Assembly: GCF_019972295.1 (NCBI RefSeq)
Contig: NZ_BLJA01000001.1
Coordinates: 2,236,158 to 2,300,157 of the forward strand
Direction: 5' to 3'
From: Geobacter sp. AOG2
GTDB taxonomy: Bacteria > Desulfobacterota > Desulfuromonadia > Geobacterales > Pseudopelobacteraceae
DNA length: 64,000 bases
Shown piece after piece: positions 37,287 to 46,068 of the stretch. The notes under the pieces are model-generated. The model worked only from the letters and a program-made list of their open reading frames with translations. It made no database searches and was not told where the DNA came from. How positions within the stretch are numbered: the first letter of the stretch is position 1; each line of letters opens with the position of its first letter. The translations under genes were made by a program, and so were the position numbers.

Positions 37287-38132
37287 TCAGTTCATCATGC
37301 CGCCGGTACTGGTCCCGGTCATTCCCCCCATCATACCACCCCTGAAGGCGGTCGACATATTTTGGTACGGCTGTCCGGCGCCCATCATCGGCATATTTTG
37401 CAGAGTTGAGGTCATCGTACCCATGAGAGTCGTCATGGCCGCTTGGGAATTCGCACCCTTGATAGACGATATATTGCTGAAGATCATCCCCATCATGCTG
37501 CGGTAGCGATTGACATCAACGGTAATAGAGGTTCCGTTTGTCCTCATCACCTGAGCCATCTCTCCCCCCATCAGGCTCGCCATATTTTGTGCCGCGACGT
37601 GCATGGTGGTGTTATTGGCAAGCATATAGTCTTCCAGCATATTCGTCCCGGCCGTCATGCCGAGCTTGGTCTGTAGGGCGACCATGGCCTGCTGCATGGA
37701 TGCATATATCCCGGTTTCCATCATTTCCCGCAGTTGGGAAGACATCGGGCTGATGAAGTTGCTGCTGACCGTGCCGCTCGTGGCTGATGCGGGCATACTG
37801 AGGACATAACTGTTTGTTACCGGCAGCCCGGTGTCCTTGTCCATGGTCTGTCCCATAATTGCCAGCGCCACAATGGGGTACTTGCCCACATCCGCAGGAT
37901 CGACTGTCAAGGTATAGGCGCCGTTTGCGTCAGTGACGGTTGACGGTTCCCCTGTGTCCAACTGGTAGTTGCCGTTCTTGTCGAGGAACACGGTGGCGTC
38001 GACGAGATAGCCATCAGCCACTTTTCCGCTTATGGAGGTTGTGCCTGTCGTTGGAGTAGTCCCGCCTCCGCCGCACCCAGCAATAAGTCCGACGGTAATC
38101 ATAGCTGCTGCCGTTATAGTTTTTTTCATCAT
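37287..38132 (-). CDS. Met-rich lipoprotein with an Ig-like/carboxypeptidase-regulatory N-terminal domain
   Basis: A 281-residue lipoprotein: the lipobox is LIAGC (residues near 20), then a Gly/Thr linker. Residues about 35-120 look like a beta-sandwich with an EF-hand-like loop DKNGNYQLDTGEPSTVTDANG. The second half is rich in Met, Gln and Ser, ending in GMMGGMTGTSTGGMMN. Its Met-rich end resembles those of the two small secreted proteins upstream, which suggests a shared role, perhaps metal (Cu/Ag) handling. That is inference. AAAGG lies before the ATG pair at 38132 and 38129. Confidence 0.75.
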   Translation of the reverse strand: MMKKTITAAAMITVGLIAGCGGGGTTPTTGTTSISGKVADGYLVDATVFLDKNGNYQLDTGEPSTVTDANGAYTLTVDPADVGKYPIVALAIMGQTMDKDTGLPVTNSYVLSMPASATSGTVSSNFISPMSSQLREMMETGIYASMQQAMVALQTKLGMTAGTNMLEDYMLANNTTMHVAAQNMASLMGGEMAQVMRTNGTSITVDVNRYRSMMGMIFSNISSIKGANSQAAMTTLMGTMTSTLQNMPMMGAGQPYQNMSTAFRGGMMGGMTGTSTGGMMN

Positions 38133-38166
38133 GGTTTTTTCCTTTAATCGCATCTGTAAGCAAAGT

Positions 38167-39030
38167 TTAGAATTCGTAAAAGACGGCGAGTCCCATGCCG
38201 TAATCGGGACTGGCGGTCGTGATCCCCTTGGCCAGATAGCCATCGATGCCGGTATGTTTCGCGAACTGGTACTTGACTCTGAGCCGCGCCTCCAACTGGG
38301 ACGATGCTCCGTTGACGGTAGGGGTGGTCCCTTTGAGCAACACCATCGGACGCAACCGCTCGGTGAATTGATAACCGGCCCCGACGTAGTAGTTAAGATA
38401 ATTCCTGACGGCAAGGACCGACGATTTCCCCTGGATAACGTACCCCGCCTCGCCGTCCGCAAACCAACTGCCGAACCATTTGGTCAGTTCCACGGCAAAG
38501 CCTTCATCAAACTCCCCGGTCCCAAGAAATTTGCTCTTGTCAGCGGTAGGAATTTTCACATAGAAGTTTGGGCGGATAGCCGGCACATACTTTTCCTCGG
38601 TGTACAAGACATACCCCGCCTTGAGTTTCATGTCGCCGAGCCCGGAATGGGAATTGTTGACGCTCCCCGCCGATGCGGAAGTCATGGAGCCGGAGGAACC
38701 CATGCCATTCGTTGCTGCCAAAACCGATTGCGAGCCCATGGATTGCCCCTGCATTCCCATGTATTGCCCAGCGACCACCGCGCTGCTGCTCTGATAAACA
38801 AAGGGAATTTCCAGCGAAAAATCGAGCCGGTCGGTCGGATAGACAGCCGCCGTGAACGGCATGTATATGGAGTCTGTCCTGATTCCGGTTCCGTATTTAC
38901 CCGAGGCAAACTCAAAGCCAAGGCCAACGGAATATGCAGGCTCGCCGGCAGACGCCCATGCTGGAAGTGCGAAGAGGGTCATGACTGCAAGAAGACAAAA
39001 AAACCTTCCCGATCCGATAGATTGTTGCAT
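38167..39030 (-). CDS. Outer-membrane channel-like protein (phenol MetA pathway/transporter family)
   Basis: A 287-residue exported beta-rich protein. The signal peptide ends near ALPAWASA. Alternating aromatic beta strands, the final residue F (YGMGLAVFYEF), and RLDFSLEIPFVYQSS indicate an outer-membrane barrel resembling the MetA-pathway transporter family. A Met/Gln-rich loop (GQYMGMQGQSMGSQS) stands out and matches the Met-rich style of its neighbours. It is 36 bases upstream of the lipoprotein gene in the same strand. Confidence 0.75.
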   Translation of the reverse strand: MQQSIGSGRFFCLLAVMTLFALPAWASAGEPAYSVGLGFEFASGKYGTGIRTDSIYMPFTAAVYPTDRLDFSLEIPFVYQSSSAVVAGQYMGMQGQSMGSQSVLAATNGMGSSGSMTSASAGSVNNSHSGLGDMKLKAGYVLYTEEKYVPAIRPNFYVKIPTADKSKFLGTGEFDEGFAVELTKWFGSWFADGEAGYVIQGKSSVLAVRNYLNYYVGAGYQFTERLRPMVLLKGTTPTVNGASSQLEARLRVKYQFAKHTGIDGYLAKGITTASPDYGMGLAVFYEF

Positions 39031-39083
39031 TGTTAGCTCCTTCTTGAAGATGACCGGCTTCGCGGACAACGAAACGGCAAACT

Positions 39084-39593
39084 TCAGCGCCTCATCATCC
39101 CGCCACCGCCGCGCATCATGCCGCCACCCTGCATCATGCCGCCCGCATTCCACCCGGACCAGGCGGCCCTCCCCTGATCGTTCCGCAATGCCGCTTCAGA
39201 GCCGGTTGTCTTGTTGGTGAGCTTTTGCACCATCAGATAGGTTTTCCCGTCCTTACCCTGGGCCTTGGAGCCCTTGGCGGTGATGTCGTCGTTGGGGTGG
39301 AGCGGAATTTCCTTCTTCTCCCAAAAGGATTTGGGCCCAAGGTTGAGGCTGATGGTCTCCCCTCCGGCCTTTACGTCCACAAAAATGTGCTCTTTTTCAC
39401 CGGTCTGGGGAGAAGATACCACGCGCCCCCGTACGGTCGTCACCGTGTTGACATCGTACCCCTTGGCGAAGTCCAAACCGCTCTTCCCCACGTCATCGCT
39501 GCCGAAGCCGAAACCGGCAAACGCGGAACCGATCAGCAGGCTGTTCAAAACGATTGCCAACGTCACGACGGAGAAAAAACGGTCTTTGGTCAT
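39084..39593 (-). CDS. Secreted protein with OB-like domain and Gly/Met-rich tail
   Basis: A 169-residue protein. A signal peptide (VVTLAIVLNSLLIGSAFA) is followed by a beta-domain (TVRGRVVSSPQTGEKEHIFVDVKAGGETISLNLGP) like small OB-fold domains, then a tail of repeated GGMMQ/GGGMMR. The tail is unlike ordinary structured domains and may bind metal or interact with the other Met-rich proteins. It lies between the outer-membrane protein and the 114-residue protein. Confidence 0.7.
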   Translation of the reverse strand: MTKDRFFSVVTLAIVLNSLLIGSAFAGFGFGSDDVGKSGLDFAKGYDVNTVTTVRGRVVSSPQTGEKEHIFVDVKAGGETISLNLGPKSFWEKKEIPLHPNDDITAKGSKAQGKDGKTYLMVQKLTNKTTGSEAALRNDQGRAAWSGWNAGGMMQGGGMMRGGGGMMRR

Positions 39594-39615
39594 ACAGAAC
39601 TACTCCCGATTCGCG

Positions 39616-39960
39616 CTACTTGGTGGTTGTGGTTTTGGGCGTCTTCGCGGTTGCCATACCGCTGCCGCTCCCGCTCATCTGACCGGACGGCATGGTGGCG
39701 GTAGTGCCAACGCCGCCCTGCATCCCCCCCTGGGCCCCTGTTCCATTCATGGCCAAATGCTGCGGCCCCGCGCCGCTCATCGCCCCCTGATGCATGTCCG
39801 CCCCGCTGGTCCCCTGCATGCCTGAAGACATCTGATGCCCCCCGCCCATGCTTCCTCCCATTTGGCCGCCACCCATCCCGCCGCCGAAAGCGAATGCCTG
39901 GACGGCAAGCACGAGAGCGGCGATTGCCGCCACTGTTGAGATTGTTCCGATCTTTTTCAT
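39616..39960 (-). CDS. Gly/Met/His-rich secreted protein
   Basis: A 114-residue low-complexity protein. The signal peptide is MKKIGTISTVAAIAALVLAVQAFA. The mature part is about a quarter Gly, with many Met, Gln and Ser and a few His (GGGHQMSSGMQ, GADMHQGAMSG). No fold is expected. It is the first gene after the sigma-54 regulator gene and sits behind a candidate promoter at 40006-40020 and a palindrome at 40096-40111. The Met and His content suggests Cu or Ag binding. The ATG at 39960 is supported by GGAGG. Confidence 0.7.
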   Translation of the reverse strand: MKKIGTISTVAAIAALVLAVQAFAFGGGMGGGQMGGSMGGGHQMSSGMQGTSGADMHQGAMSGAGPQHLAMNGTGAQGGMQGGVGTTATMPSGQMSGSGSGMATAKTPKTTTTK

Positions 39961-40005
39961 TTGTGGATACCTCCGTGGAATATGGTGCTTCTGTCCAGAC
40001 ATATT

Positions 40006-40020
40006 TCACGGCGTGTGCCA
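40006..40020 (-). promoter_or_regulatory. Degenerate sigma-54-like promoter candidate
   Basis: On the minus strand TGGCAC (40015-40020) gives a good -24 element. At the correct distance the -12 element reads GTGA where TTGC is expected, so the GC is lost (GA). The position, about 35 bases before the Met-rich gene ATG, and the NtrC-type regulator gene just upstream make it plausible but not firm. Confidence 0.3.
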
Positions 40021-40095
40021 AAACGACAAACAATCGTAACATTATAATATTATTAGTTTTATTATATATTCACAAAAACCAAATAAGAATAATTT

Positions 40096-40132
40096 GTGCA
40101 AATAATTGCACCACATGGGAAGAATATTGCAC
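40096..40132. promoter_or_regulatory. Candidate enhancer sites for the adjacent sigma-54 regulator
   Basis: GTGCAAATAATTGCAC (40096-40111) is a perfect 6-4-6 palindrome. A further half-site ATTGCAC occurs at 40126-40132. They lie just beyond the regulator stop codon and about 85 bases upstream of the candidate -24 element, a usual distance for an NtrC-type enhancer. Confidence 0.5.
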
Positions 40133-40152
40133 AACTCCAGTGACCAGTGCGG

Positions 40153-41493
40153 TCAGTCGAGCAGGCCGAACTCCTTCAGTTTATATTGCAGGGTTCGGCG
40201 CGACATCCTCAATTCCACCGCAGCCAGGCGGCGATTGCCGCCGTGCTGTTCCAGCGCTTTGACGATCAGGTCGCGTTCTACCACCTTCAGTTTGTCCCTG
40301 CCGGCAGTGGCGGGCTCGGATAAACCCACGAGAGCGTCGGGGAGATTGGTTGCCCGGACCATATCCTGGGCAAGGATGACGGCGCGCTCCACGACGTTTT
40401 GCAACTCGCGGATATTGCCCGGCCAAGCATATGCCTTCATGGCCTTGAGCGCCTCCGGTTCGATGCCCTTGAGCTTCTTACCGACCTGACGACAAAAACG
40501 CTGGATAAAGTACTCTGTCAGCAGCGGGATGATATCCCGCCGTTCCCGGAGCGGCGGCAGATTGACCGGGAAGACGTTGAGGCGGTAGAAGAGGTCCTCT
40601 CGAAAACGCTTCTCGGACACCTCTTCGGCGAGGTCACGGTTGGTTGCCGCAATCACCCGTACGTCGGCTCTGATTTCCTTGCCGCCGCCAACCCGCTCGA
40701 ACACCCGTTCCTGAAGAACCCGTAGCAGCTTGGCCTGGAGCGCAACCGGCATTTCACCGATTTCATCCAGAAAAATGGTCCCTCCCTTGGCCAATTCGAA
40801 CTTGCCCAGCCGCGCCTGGATAGCCCCGGTAAAGGCCCCCTTTTCGTGGCCGAAAAGCTCGCTTTCCAGCAGATTTTCCGGGATGGCCGCGCAGTTGAGT
40901 GGGACAAAACCGCCGTTGCCCCGAGGGCTGAGCAGATGGATGATCCTGGCCACCAACTCCTTGCCGGTGCCGCTTTCGCCGTAGATAAGCACATTGGCCG
41001 TGGTACCGGCCACGTTCTGGACCAGTTTCCGGATCGGCTGCATAGCCGATCCGGCAAAGATGAGGTCTTCCGGCGGCAGCCCGCCCGCCTCGGATTCCTT
41101 GAGCGCAAGATAGTCCCGCGATCGTTGCAGCCCCTCAAGAGCCCGGTCCACAATCTTCAGCAGGGTATCCGAGTCTTCCAGCGGTTTGGTGAGAAAGTCG
41201 AAGGCCCCATCCTTCATGGCGCCGACCGCCTCCTCCACCGTGCCGAACGCGGTCAGAAAGATAAACCGTGGAGGGTTGGCATCCCGTATGGTTTCCCGGA
41301 ACAGCTCAAGACCACTCTTACCCGGCATCTTCAGATCCGAGATCACCAGATCGAACTGTTTGTTCCTTATTAATTGCGCCCCGGATAGTCCGTCGCCGGC
41401 GGTGAGCACATCATGCCCTTCGTCCTCCAGAACGGTCTGCAAAAAGCTTCTGAAGGTTTCATCGTCCTCAACAAGCAGAATACGCCCTTTCAT
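40153..41493 (-). CDS. Sigma-54-dependent response regulator (NtrC family)
   Basis: A 446-residue regulator: receiver domain (D in LVISDLKMPG; K in DFLTKPL), AAA+ domain with Walker A GESGTGKE, the sigma-54 contact loop GAFTGA (HEKGAFTGAIQAR) and Walker B GGTIFLDEIGEMP, then a Fis-type HTH (GNRRLAAVELRMSRRTLQYKLKEFG). It activates sigma-54 promoters after phosphorylation by the kinase encoded 5' of it, whose stop codon overlaps the start by 4 bases. The likely target is the envelope cluster immediately downstream. Confidence 0.95.
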   Translation of the reverse strand: MKGRILLVEDDETFRSFLQTVLEDEGHDVLTAGDGLSGAQLIRNKQFDLVISDLKMPGKSGLELFRETIRDANPPRFIFLTAFGTVEEAVGAMKDGAFDFLTKPLEDSDTLLKIVDRALEGLQRSRDYLALKESEAGGLPPEDLIFAGSAMQPIRKLVQNVAGTTANVLIYGESGTGKELVARIIHLLSPRGNGGFVPLNCAAIPENLLESELFGHEKGAFTGAIQARLGKFELAKGGTIFLDEIGEMPVALQAKLLRVLQERVFERVGGGKEIRADVRVIAATNRDLAEEVSEKRFREDLFYRLNVFPVNLPPLRERRDIIPLLTEYFIQRFCRQVGKKLKGIEPEALKAMKAYAWPGNIRELQNVVERAVILAQDMVRATNLPDALVGLSEPATAGRDKLKVVERDLIVKALEQHGGNRRLAAVELRMSRRTLQYKLKEFGLLD

Positions 41494-42725
41494 GGTTTAT
41501 CTCCTGTCCGTATCCCCGGCAGCATTATGGTTACCGTTGTCCCGGGGCTTGAACTTTCGATTGCTATCGACCCACGGTGTTCTTCGACGATCTTCTTGCA
41601 GAGCGCCAGCCCCAACCCCGTACCTCTGGCCTTGGTGGTGAAGAACGGCGTGAAGATCCTGGCAATGTTTTCCGGGCTGATACCGTGTCCGGTATCGTTG
41701 ATGGTGATAATTACCTGTGGACCGGCGGCGTGAACCGTTACACGGAGTTCTCCTCCGTCGGGCATTGCCTGCACACCGTTTTTGACAATATTGAGCAGTA
41801 CCTGGCCGAGCCTATCCCGCTTGCCGGTAACCACCAGGTCGGGGGGGCAGTCAACGACAAGTGCGACATGGGCCTGCTCGGCCTCGGGCCGCATCAGATC
41901 GACGCTATGTTCCACAAGCTGGGCAAGGACGCAAGGCTCCGCCTCACCCCCATCGTTTCTGGCAAAGGCAAGCAGATCCGTCACAAGAGATTCAAGGCGG
42001 CGGGCCTCGCCCACAATCCGGCGGGCGGACTCCTTCGTCCGGGAGTCGTCGGGCCGTTTTTCAATGAGTTGAGCAAATCCCTTGATCCCTGCCAGGGGGT
42101 TGCGTATCTCATGGGCCAGCATGGCGCCCATCTCTCCCATTTTGGCCAGACTTTCACGTTGGGCCATCTCTTCTCTGTGCATCTCTTCCCGCCGGGAATA
42201 CCGATAGATGATAAAAGCCAGGAACCACCCGACCGCAACAAGAATAAAGAGGACCATCATGGTAAGCCGCGCATGCCTGATAACCGCGTCGGCGCGGTAG
42301 GTGTGGAGTACCAGAAGCAGCCCAAGGGTTTCTTTGGGTGTGTGGATGTGGCCTAAAAACTCATACGCGGCTTCTCCCGTCGCAAGTTTCACACGGGTCC
42401 CGGACATGGTCTCGGCGAACAACCGTTGCAACGTGTCGTTGTTCTGTAACCGGGTGCCGATCAACTCCTGATTGGAGTGGAATCGGTAAACGCCATTCTT
42501 GTCGACGAGGGCGAAATAGGCCAAATCCGGGGCGTGAAACGTTGCCAGGGATTGGAGGGAGGGGTCATGAAGCACACTGTTTTCAATGGCGGCATGAAGC
42601 GAATGGGCAAGTCCGAAAAGATTATCCTCAGCGATGGGGCGCGCGTCGCGGTAATTGCTCGTGGCGAACCAGAGGATGAACAGGGAGATCCCAATCCCGC
42701 ATACCAATCGTATCAGTTTGAGCAT
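41490..42725 (-). CDS. Membrane histidine kinase partner of the NtrC-type regulator
   Basis: A 411-residue sensor kinase. Two membrane helices (residues 2-20 and about 155-175) flank a periplasmic sensor with YFALVDKNGVYRFHSNQELIG. The cytoplasmic part has the H-box AHEIRNPLAGIKGFAQL, the N-box IVKNGVQAMPDGG (NIVKNG) and G boxes DTGHGISPENI and GTGLGLALC. The ATG at 42725 begins MLKLIRLVCGIG, a helix start. It overlaps the regulator by 4 bases. The stimulus is not known; the Met-rich neighbours suggest a metal. Confidence 0.92.
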   Translation of the reverse strand: MLKLIRLVCGIGISLFILWFATSNYRDARPIAEDNLFGLAHSLHAAIENSVLHDPSLQSLATFHAPDLAYFALVDKNGVYRFHSNQELIGTRLQNNDTLQRLFAETMSGTRVKLATGEAAYEFLGHIHTPKETLGLLLVLHTYRADAVIRHARLTMMVLFILVAVGWFLAFIIYRYSRREEMHREEMAQRESLAKMGEMGAMLAHEIRNPLAGIKGFAQLIEKRPDDSRTKESARRIVGEARRLESLVTDLLAFARNDGGEAEPCVLAQLVEHSVDLMRPEAEQAHVALVVDCPPDLVVTGKRDRLGQVLLNIVKNGVQAMPDGGELRVTVHAAGPQVIITINDTGHGISPENIARIFTPFFTTKARGTGLGLALCKKIVEEHRGSIAIESSSPGTTVTIMLPGIRTGDKP

Positions 42726-42844
42726 AATGCGACTTTCGTTGCCACGAGATTGCGAGGGAAACGGCACATGAAAAGTCTAACACAATTTTCCGGATCGGTA
42801 TCGGGATGAAACGACATATTTCATGTTCGTGCTGTGTGTTCGCC

Positions 42845-43771
42845 TCAACGCTTCCACATATTGAGCATCGCCATGATCGGCAGCATGGCGTATGCTCCCT
42901 GTACGACCGCTTCGAGCGGATTGGCAACCGGCATGACCGTAATCCCGGTTGCCGCCTGAATCCTTTCCCGCATGCCTGCCAAAAGGGCGCCTCCTCCCGT
43001 CAGGGTAATGCCGTTTTCGATGATCTCGCTTCCCGTGGAGTGCGGTATCTCCCGGAGAAACCCCGTTATCAGGCCGAGGATCGCGGCCGCCACCGGCTCA
43101 AAGGCCTCCCGTGCTTCAACGAGACTGATCGGCTGCAGTACCGGGCTATCCTCCCCCGATGCCCCGAGTGCCTGCGTGGAAACCGCCGGGGAGCCGCAGA
43201 GCGCCGCGCGCACCAGCAACTCTGCCTGACGGGGGGAGATTCGCACGTTCCGTCTCCGGAACGCCGCATCCCGTACCGCCTTCCGGAGCGCGCCGCACCC
43301 TCCCCGCAGCGCTGCCGTGTCAACGACCTTGCCGGAGGTGATGACGGCGCAGTCCGTTACCCCTTCACCGATATCGACAACCATCCGGGCATAGGGCGAC
43401 ACAATGTCAACCCCAGCCCCAACGGCTGCGGCGAGGGGCTCCGGGACAACAACGACGGCCGCTGCGCCGCCCCGGGAAACACCCTCGATAAGAGCGTTGC
43501 GCTCCCAAGCATTTGCATCGGTCGGTGCGCACGCCACGGCGCGCGGCCGGATCATCCCGAAGATCCTCATTTTGGAAATGAGCGGTTCAAGAAGCGCCAC
43601 CACCGCGTCCCCGTTCACCACGACACCGGATGACAACGCCGGGGCGTTTCCTGCCATGGAGGAACGGGTTATAACCCCATGGCCCTTGCTGACGATACGG
43701 GTCGTAGCTGTGCCCAGGTCTATGGCTATATCAGGTCGCCACGGGGAGAGTCCGCCCCAATGCTTGGCCAT
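42845..43771 (-). CDS. MreB-like actin-family protein
   Basis: A 308-residue protein of the MreB/actin ATPase fold. It has phosphate-1 (IAIDLGTATTRIVSKG), phosphate-2 (VVDIGEGVTDCAVI), the connector VPEPLAAAVGAG and the adenosine motif TLTGGGALLAGM. It is shorter than canonical MreB (about 335-345) and diverges in the middle, so I regard it as a paralogue rather than the main cell-shape protein. No mreC, mreD or pbp2 lies nearby. The ATG at 43771 follows AGGAG. Confidence 0.82.
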   Translation of the reverse strand: MAKHWGGLSPWRPDIAIDLGTATTRIVSKGHGVITRSSMAGNAPALSSGVVVNGDAVVALLEPLISKMRIFGMIRPRAVACAPTDANAWERNALIEGVSRGGAAAVVVVPEPLAAAVGAGVDIVSPYARMVVDIGEGVTDCAVITSGKVVDTAALRGGCGALRKAVRDAAFRRRNVRISPRQAELLVRAALCGSPAVSTQALGASGEDSPVLQPISLVEAREAFEPVAAAILGLITGFLREIPHSTGSEIIENGITLTGGGALLAGMRERIQAATGITVMPVANPLEAVVQGAYAMLPIMAMLNMWKR

Positions 43772-43795
43772 ATCGGTTCTCCTGATCAAAAGTTT

Positions 43796-44728
43796 TCACG
43801 GCATTGAGGGCGCGGCCTCTTGCGGCTTGGCCCGTCCCGACCTGCGCTCCAGTTCCAGCACTATGGGACTTGCGATAAAGACGGACGAGTAGGTTGCGAT
43901 GACGACACCGGCCACCAGGGCCAGGGCGAAATCGTGGATGACCTCTCCGCCGAAAAGAAAGAGCGACAGTGCCGCCATAAACGTGGTCAACGAGGTGATC
44001 ACCGTCCGGGACAGGACTTCGTTGATGCTCCTGTTGAACACAACCGCCATGGGTTCCGACAGATTCCTGTTGAGATTTTCCCTGATCCGGTCGAACACCA
44101 CCACCGTGTCGGTCAGAGAGTATCCTGCAATCGTAAGGACCGCCGTGATGAACAGGAGATTGATCTCCTTGTCCATGACGTAGAACAGGGCGATCATCGC
44201 CAGCACGTCATGGAGCGTGGAGACGACGGCGCCACAGCCGAACTTGAAATCAAAACGCCAGGCTATGTACATGATGATGCCGAGCATGGACACCCCCACC
44301 GCTATCATGGTGTCCTTTTTGAGCTTGTCCCCGATGGAAGGCCCGATCTCCGTGGAACTCTCCACCACGAAATCGTTCCCCGGGAATCCATTTTTGAAGA
44401 CCTCGTTGATGGTATTAGCGTTGTTCCCCGCCATCAGACTGGCTTTTCCTATCTTGATAAGGAGTTTGTTTCCGTCCTGAATCTCCTGCAAGTTGGCCTC
44501 ACTGAGGTTGTTCCGGGCAAGGAGTTCTCGGGCCTTTTCCAGGGAAACCGGCTGGGCGAAATTGAGCTGCACTGATGTGCCCCCGGAAAAGTCGATGCCC
44601 ATATTGGCGGCGTTTCTGGTGATTTGGACAATGCCGATCATGCCCACTATAGCGATGATGCCCGATATGATGAAGGTGATGTTTCTCTTTCCGATAAAGT
44701 CGATGGCGGTTTTATTGATAAGTTGCAC
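43796..44728 (-). CDS. secF: Protein translocase subunit SecF, without adjacent secD
   Basis: A 310-residue inner-membrane protein with six helices. It has the SecF opening IDFIGKRNITFIISG, the periplasmic ANMGIDFSGGTSVQLNF segment and the core DTVVVFDRIRENLNRN. SecF normally works with SecD to pull exported proteins across the membrane, but secD is not here. The GTG at 44728 is chosen because AGGAGG lies 6 bases before it. It is 24 bases upstream of the MreB-like gene. It may be a second SecF or work with a distant SecD. Confidence 0.9.
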   Translation of the reverse strand: MQLINKTAIDFIGKRNITFIISGIIAIVGMIGIVQITRNAANMGIDFSGGTSVQLNFAQPVSLEKARELLARNNLSEANLQEIQDGNKLLIKIGKASLMAGNNANTINEVFKNGFPGNDFVVESSTEIGPSIGDKLKKDTMIAVGVSMLGIIMYIAWRFDFKFGCGAVVSTLHDVLAMIALFYVMDKEINLLFITAVLTIAGYSLTDTVVVFDRIRENLNRNLSEPMAVVFNRSINEVLSRTVITSLTTFMAALSLFLFGGEVIHDFALALVAGVVIATYSSVFIASPIVLELERRSGRAKPQEAAPSMP

Positions 44729-44914
44729 CGTTTCCTCCTGGAAGCGTGTTTTGGTGATGTAAAAGACGATGTTCCGCAGGCGGCACCAAAAGACGATGGC
44801 CGACGCCGGACGCAGTCTTGGATACAGAGACGCGCAAAAACCGTGTGCGGAAAAATCTTTTCCCACGCATACGGATTGCGATGGTGCCAAAGATGGTGCA
44901 GGGGGACGACGGCG

Positions 44915-45265
44915 TTACGCGGGCGGTGCCCTGGCAGGGACGGCTGGGAGTGCGGCCGAGATAACAACCTGGGGGTCATGCAGGGAAGGCGAGATGTGGG
45001 CGACAGGGATTCCGGGCCGGGAGGCCGTGCCGGAAAGATCCGCAAATGGGGCATTTTTCCCGATCTTGCCGTGGGAGGATTGCAACAGGGTTTTGACAAC
45101 AGCGCTGGTGGCTGGCTTGGCTTTTTGCGGGCTTGAGAGCTTCGGTTCCCGTGGATTGGCAAGGTGGGGTACGCTTATCCCCTGGAGAATAAAGAAAAAC
45201 GCGGCCACCATGACAAACGGCAGCAGATAGTTCCTGCGGGTGGAATATGTCTCCAATAAGCGCAT
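44915..45265 (-). CDS. Small predicted membrane protein of unknown function
   Basis: A 116-residue protein with one N-terminal helix (YLLPFVMVAAFFFILQGISV) followed by a Pro/Ala-rich periplasmic tail (PARAPPA at the end). No domain is recognised. It is the first gene of a minus-strand set with secF and the MreB-like gene, separated from secF by about 185 bases. An overlapping frame on the same strand is Pro/Ser-rich and probably not real. Confidence 0.5.
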   Translation of the reverse strand: MRLLETYSTRRNYLLPFVMVAAFFFILQGISVPHLANPREPKLSSPQKAKPATSAVVKTLLQSSHGKIGKNAPFADLSGTASRPGIPVAHISPSLHDPQVVISAALPAVPARAPPA

Positions 45266-45367
45266 GGATAAAACCTATACAAAATCGGTGCCGCGCGCAA
45301 GTGATATCGGTTTTTACCGTGCCGTATCAGCATGTTGCCATGCAGCGTTCGGCAGGTACGACCGCGA

Positions 45368-46051
45368 TCATTTTTTTAGCTTGCCCCGGCAGAGCGAGAG
45401 GATCTCCGCCTGCTGCTGCGGGGTCATCACATCGAAGCGAACTCCGATACCGGGAATCTCGCTGGTCATCCCCCATTCCCGTTTCCAACATACAGTGGCC
45501 GTAATAGGTGATTGGTCGCTCAAGGCAACAAGACGTATCCATACGGTGGATAGAGGAGTGATCTCATCGTTGACACAGAACAGAAAACAGCCGCCCGGCG
45601 AAAAATCGATGCAGACGGTGCGCTCGGGGGTCGCCATATTCGGGGAACGTGACAACACGGCATTCAGATTAAGGAGGACCCTGCTGCAAATGGGAGCAAC
45701 CTTTGGGTGTTGTTCACAGCAGTATCGGAGGTGTTCCTCAGGGGTATGGGCTCCCTCTTGGGCATCCCAGGAAATCAACATACGGATCTTTTGGGTTTTG
45801 GCGGTAACGTTGAGGCGTGCGTTGGGCAAGGCGTGCAGCGCATCGTCCACCAGACTTTTTTCATATCGGGAGGCCTTTACGATGAGTGGCATGTCAAGAA
45901 AAATGGCATTATAGGGCTGCCGGGCGGCCTGATTCGCCACGTCGCGTAGCGAGGACACCGTATGGCAGATCGCACGCTCTTTTTTAACAAACGCCTCATA
46001 AATGAGACGCCGTTCTTCATCGGCAACGGCCAGGAGTATTTGGGGCTGCAT
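45368..46051 (-). CDS. PilZ-domain protein with N-terminal domain
   Basis: A 227-residue protein. Residues about 1-65 resemble a degenerate receiver-like fold (ILLAVADEERRLIYEAF; NAIFLDMPLIV). The C-terminal half has PilZ motifs: ERTVCIDFSPGGCFLF (family D/NxSxxG) and TVCWKREWG. The usual RxxxR arginines are hard to place, so c-di-GMP binding is uncertain. GAGGAG lies upstream of the ATG. It is between the small membrane-protein gene and lipA. It may be a target of the c-di-GMP enzyme at 52945. Confidence 0.7.
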   Translation of the reverse strand: MQPQILLAVADEERRLIYEAFVKKERAICHTVSSLRDVANQAARQPYNAIFLDMPLIVKASRYEKSLVDDALHALPNARLNVTAKTQKIRMLISWDAQEGAHTPEEHLRYCCEQHPKVAPICSRVLLNLNAVLSRSPNMATPERTVCIDFSPGGCFLFCVNDEITPLSTVWIRLVALSDQSPITATVCWKREWGMTSEIPGIGVRFDVMTPQQQAEILSLCRGKLKK

Positions 46052-46068
46052 CCGTCATCTCCTCGTGA

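Noticed and set aside
44729-44890. Open frame extending secF upstream to an ATG
   Set aside because: The extension does not resemble SecF. The GTG at 44728 has AGGAGG and gives the standard N-terminus.
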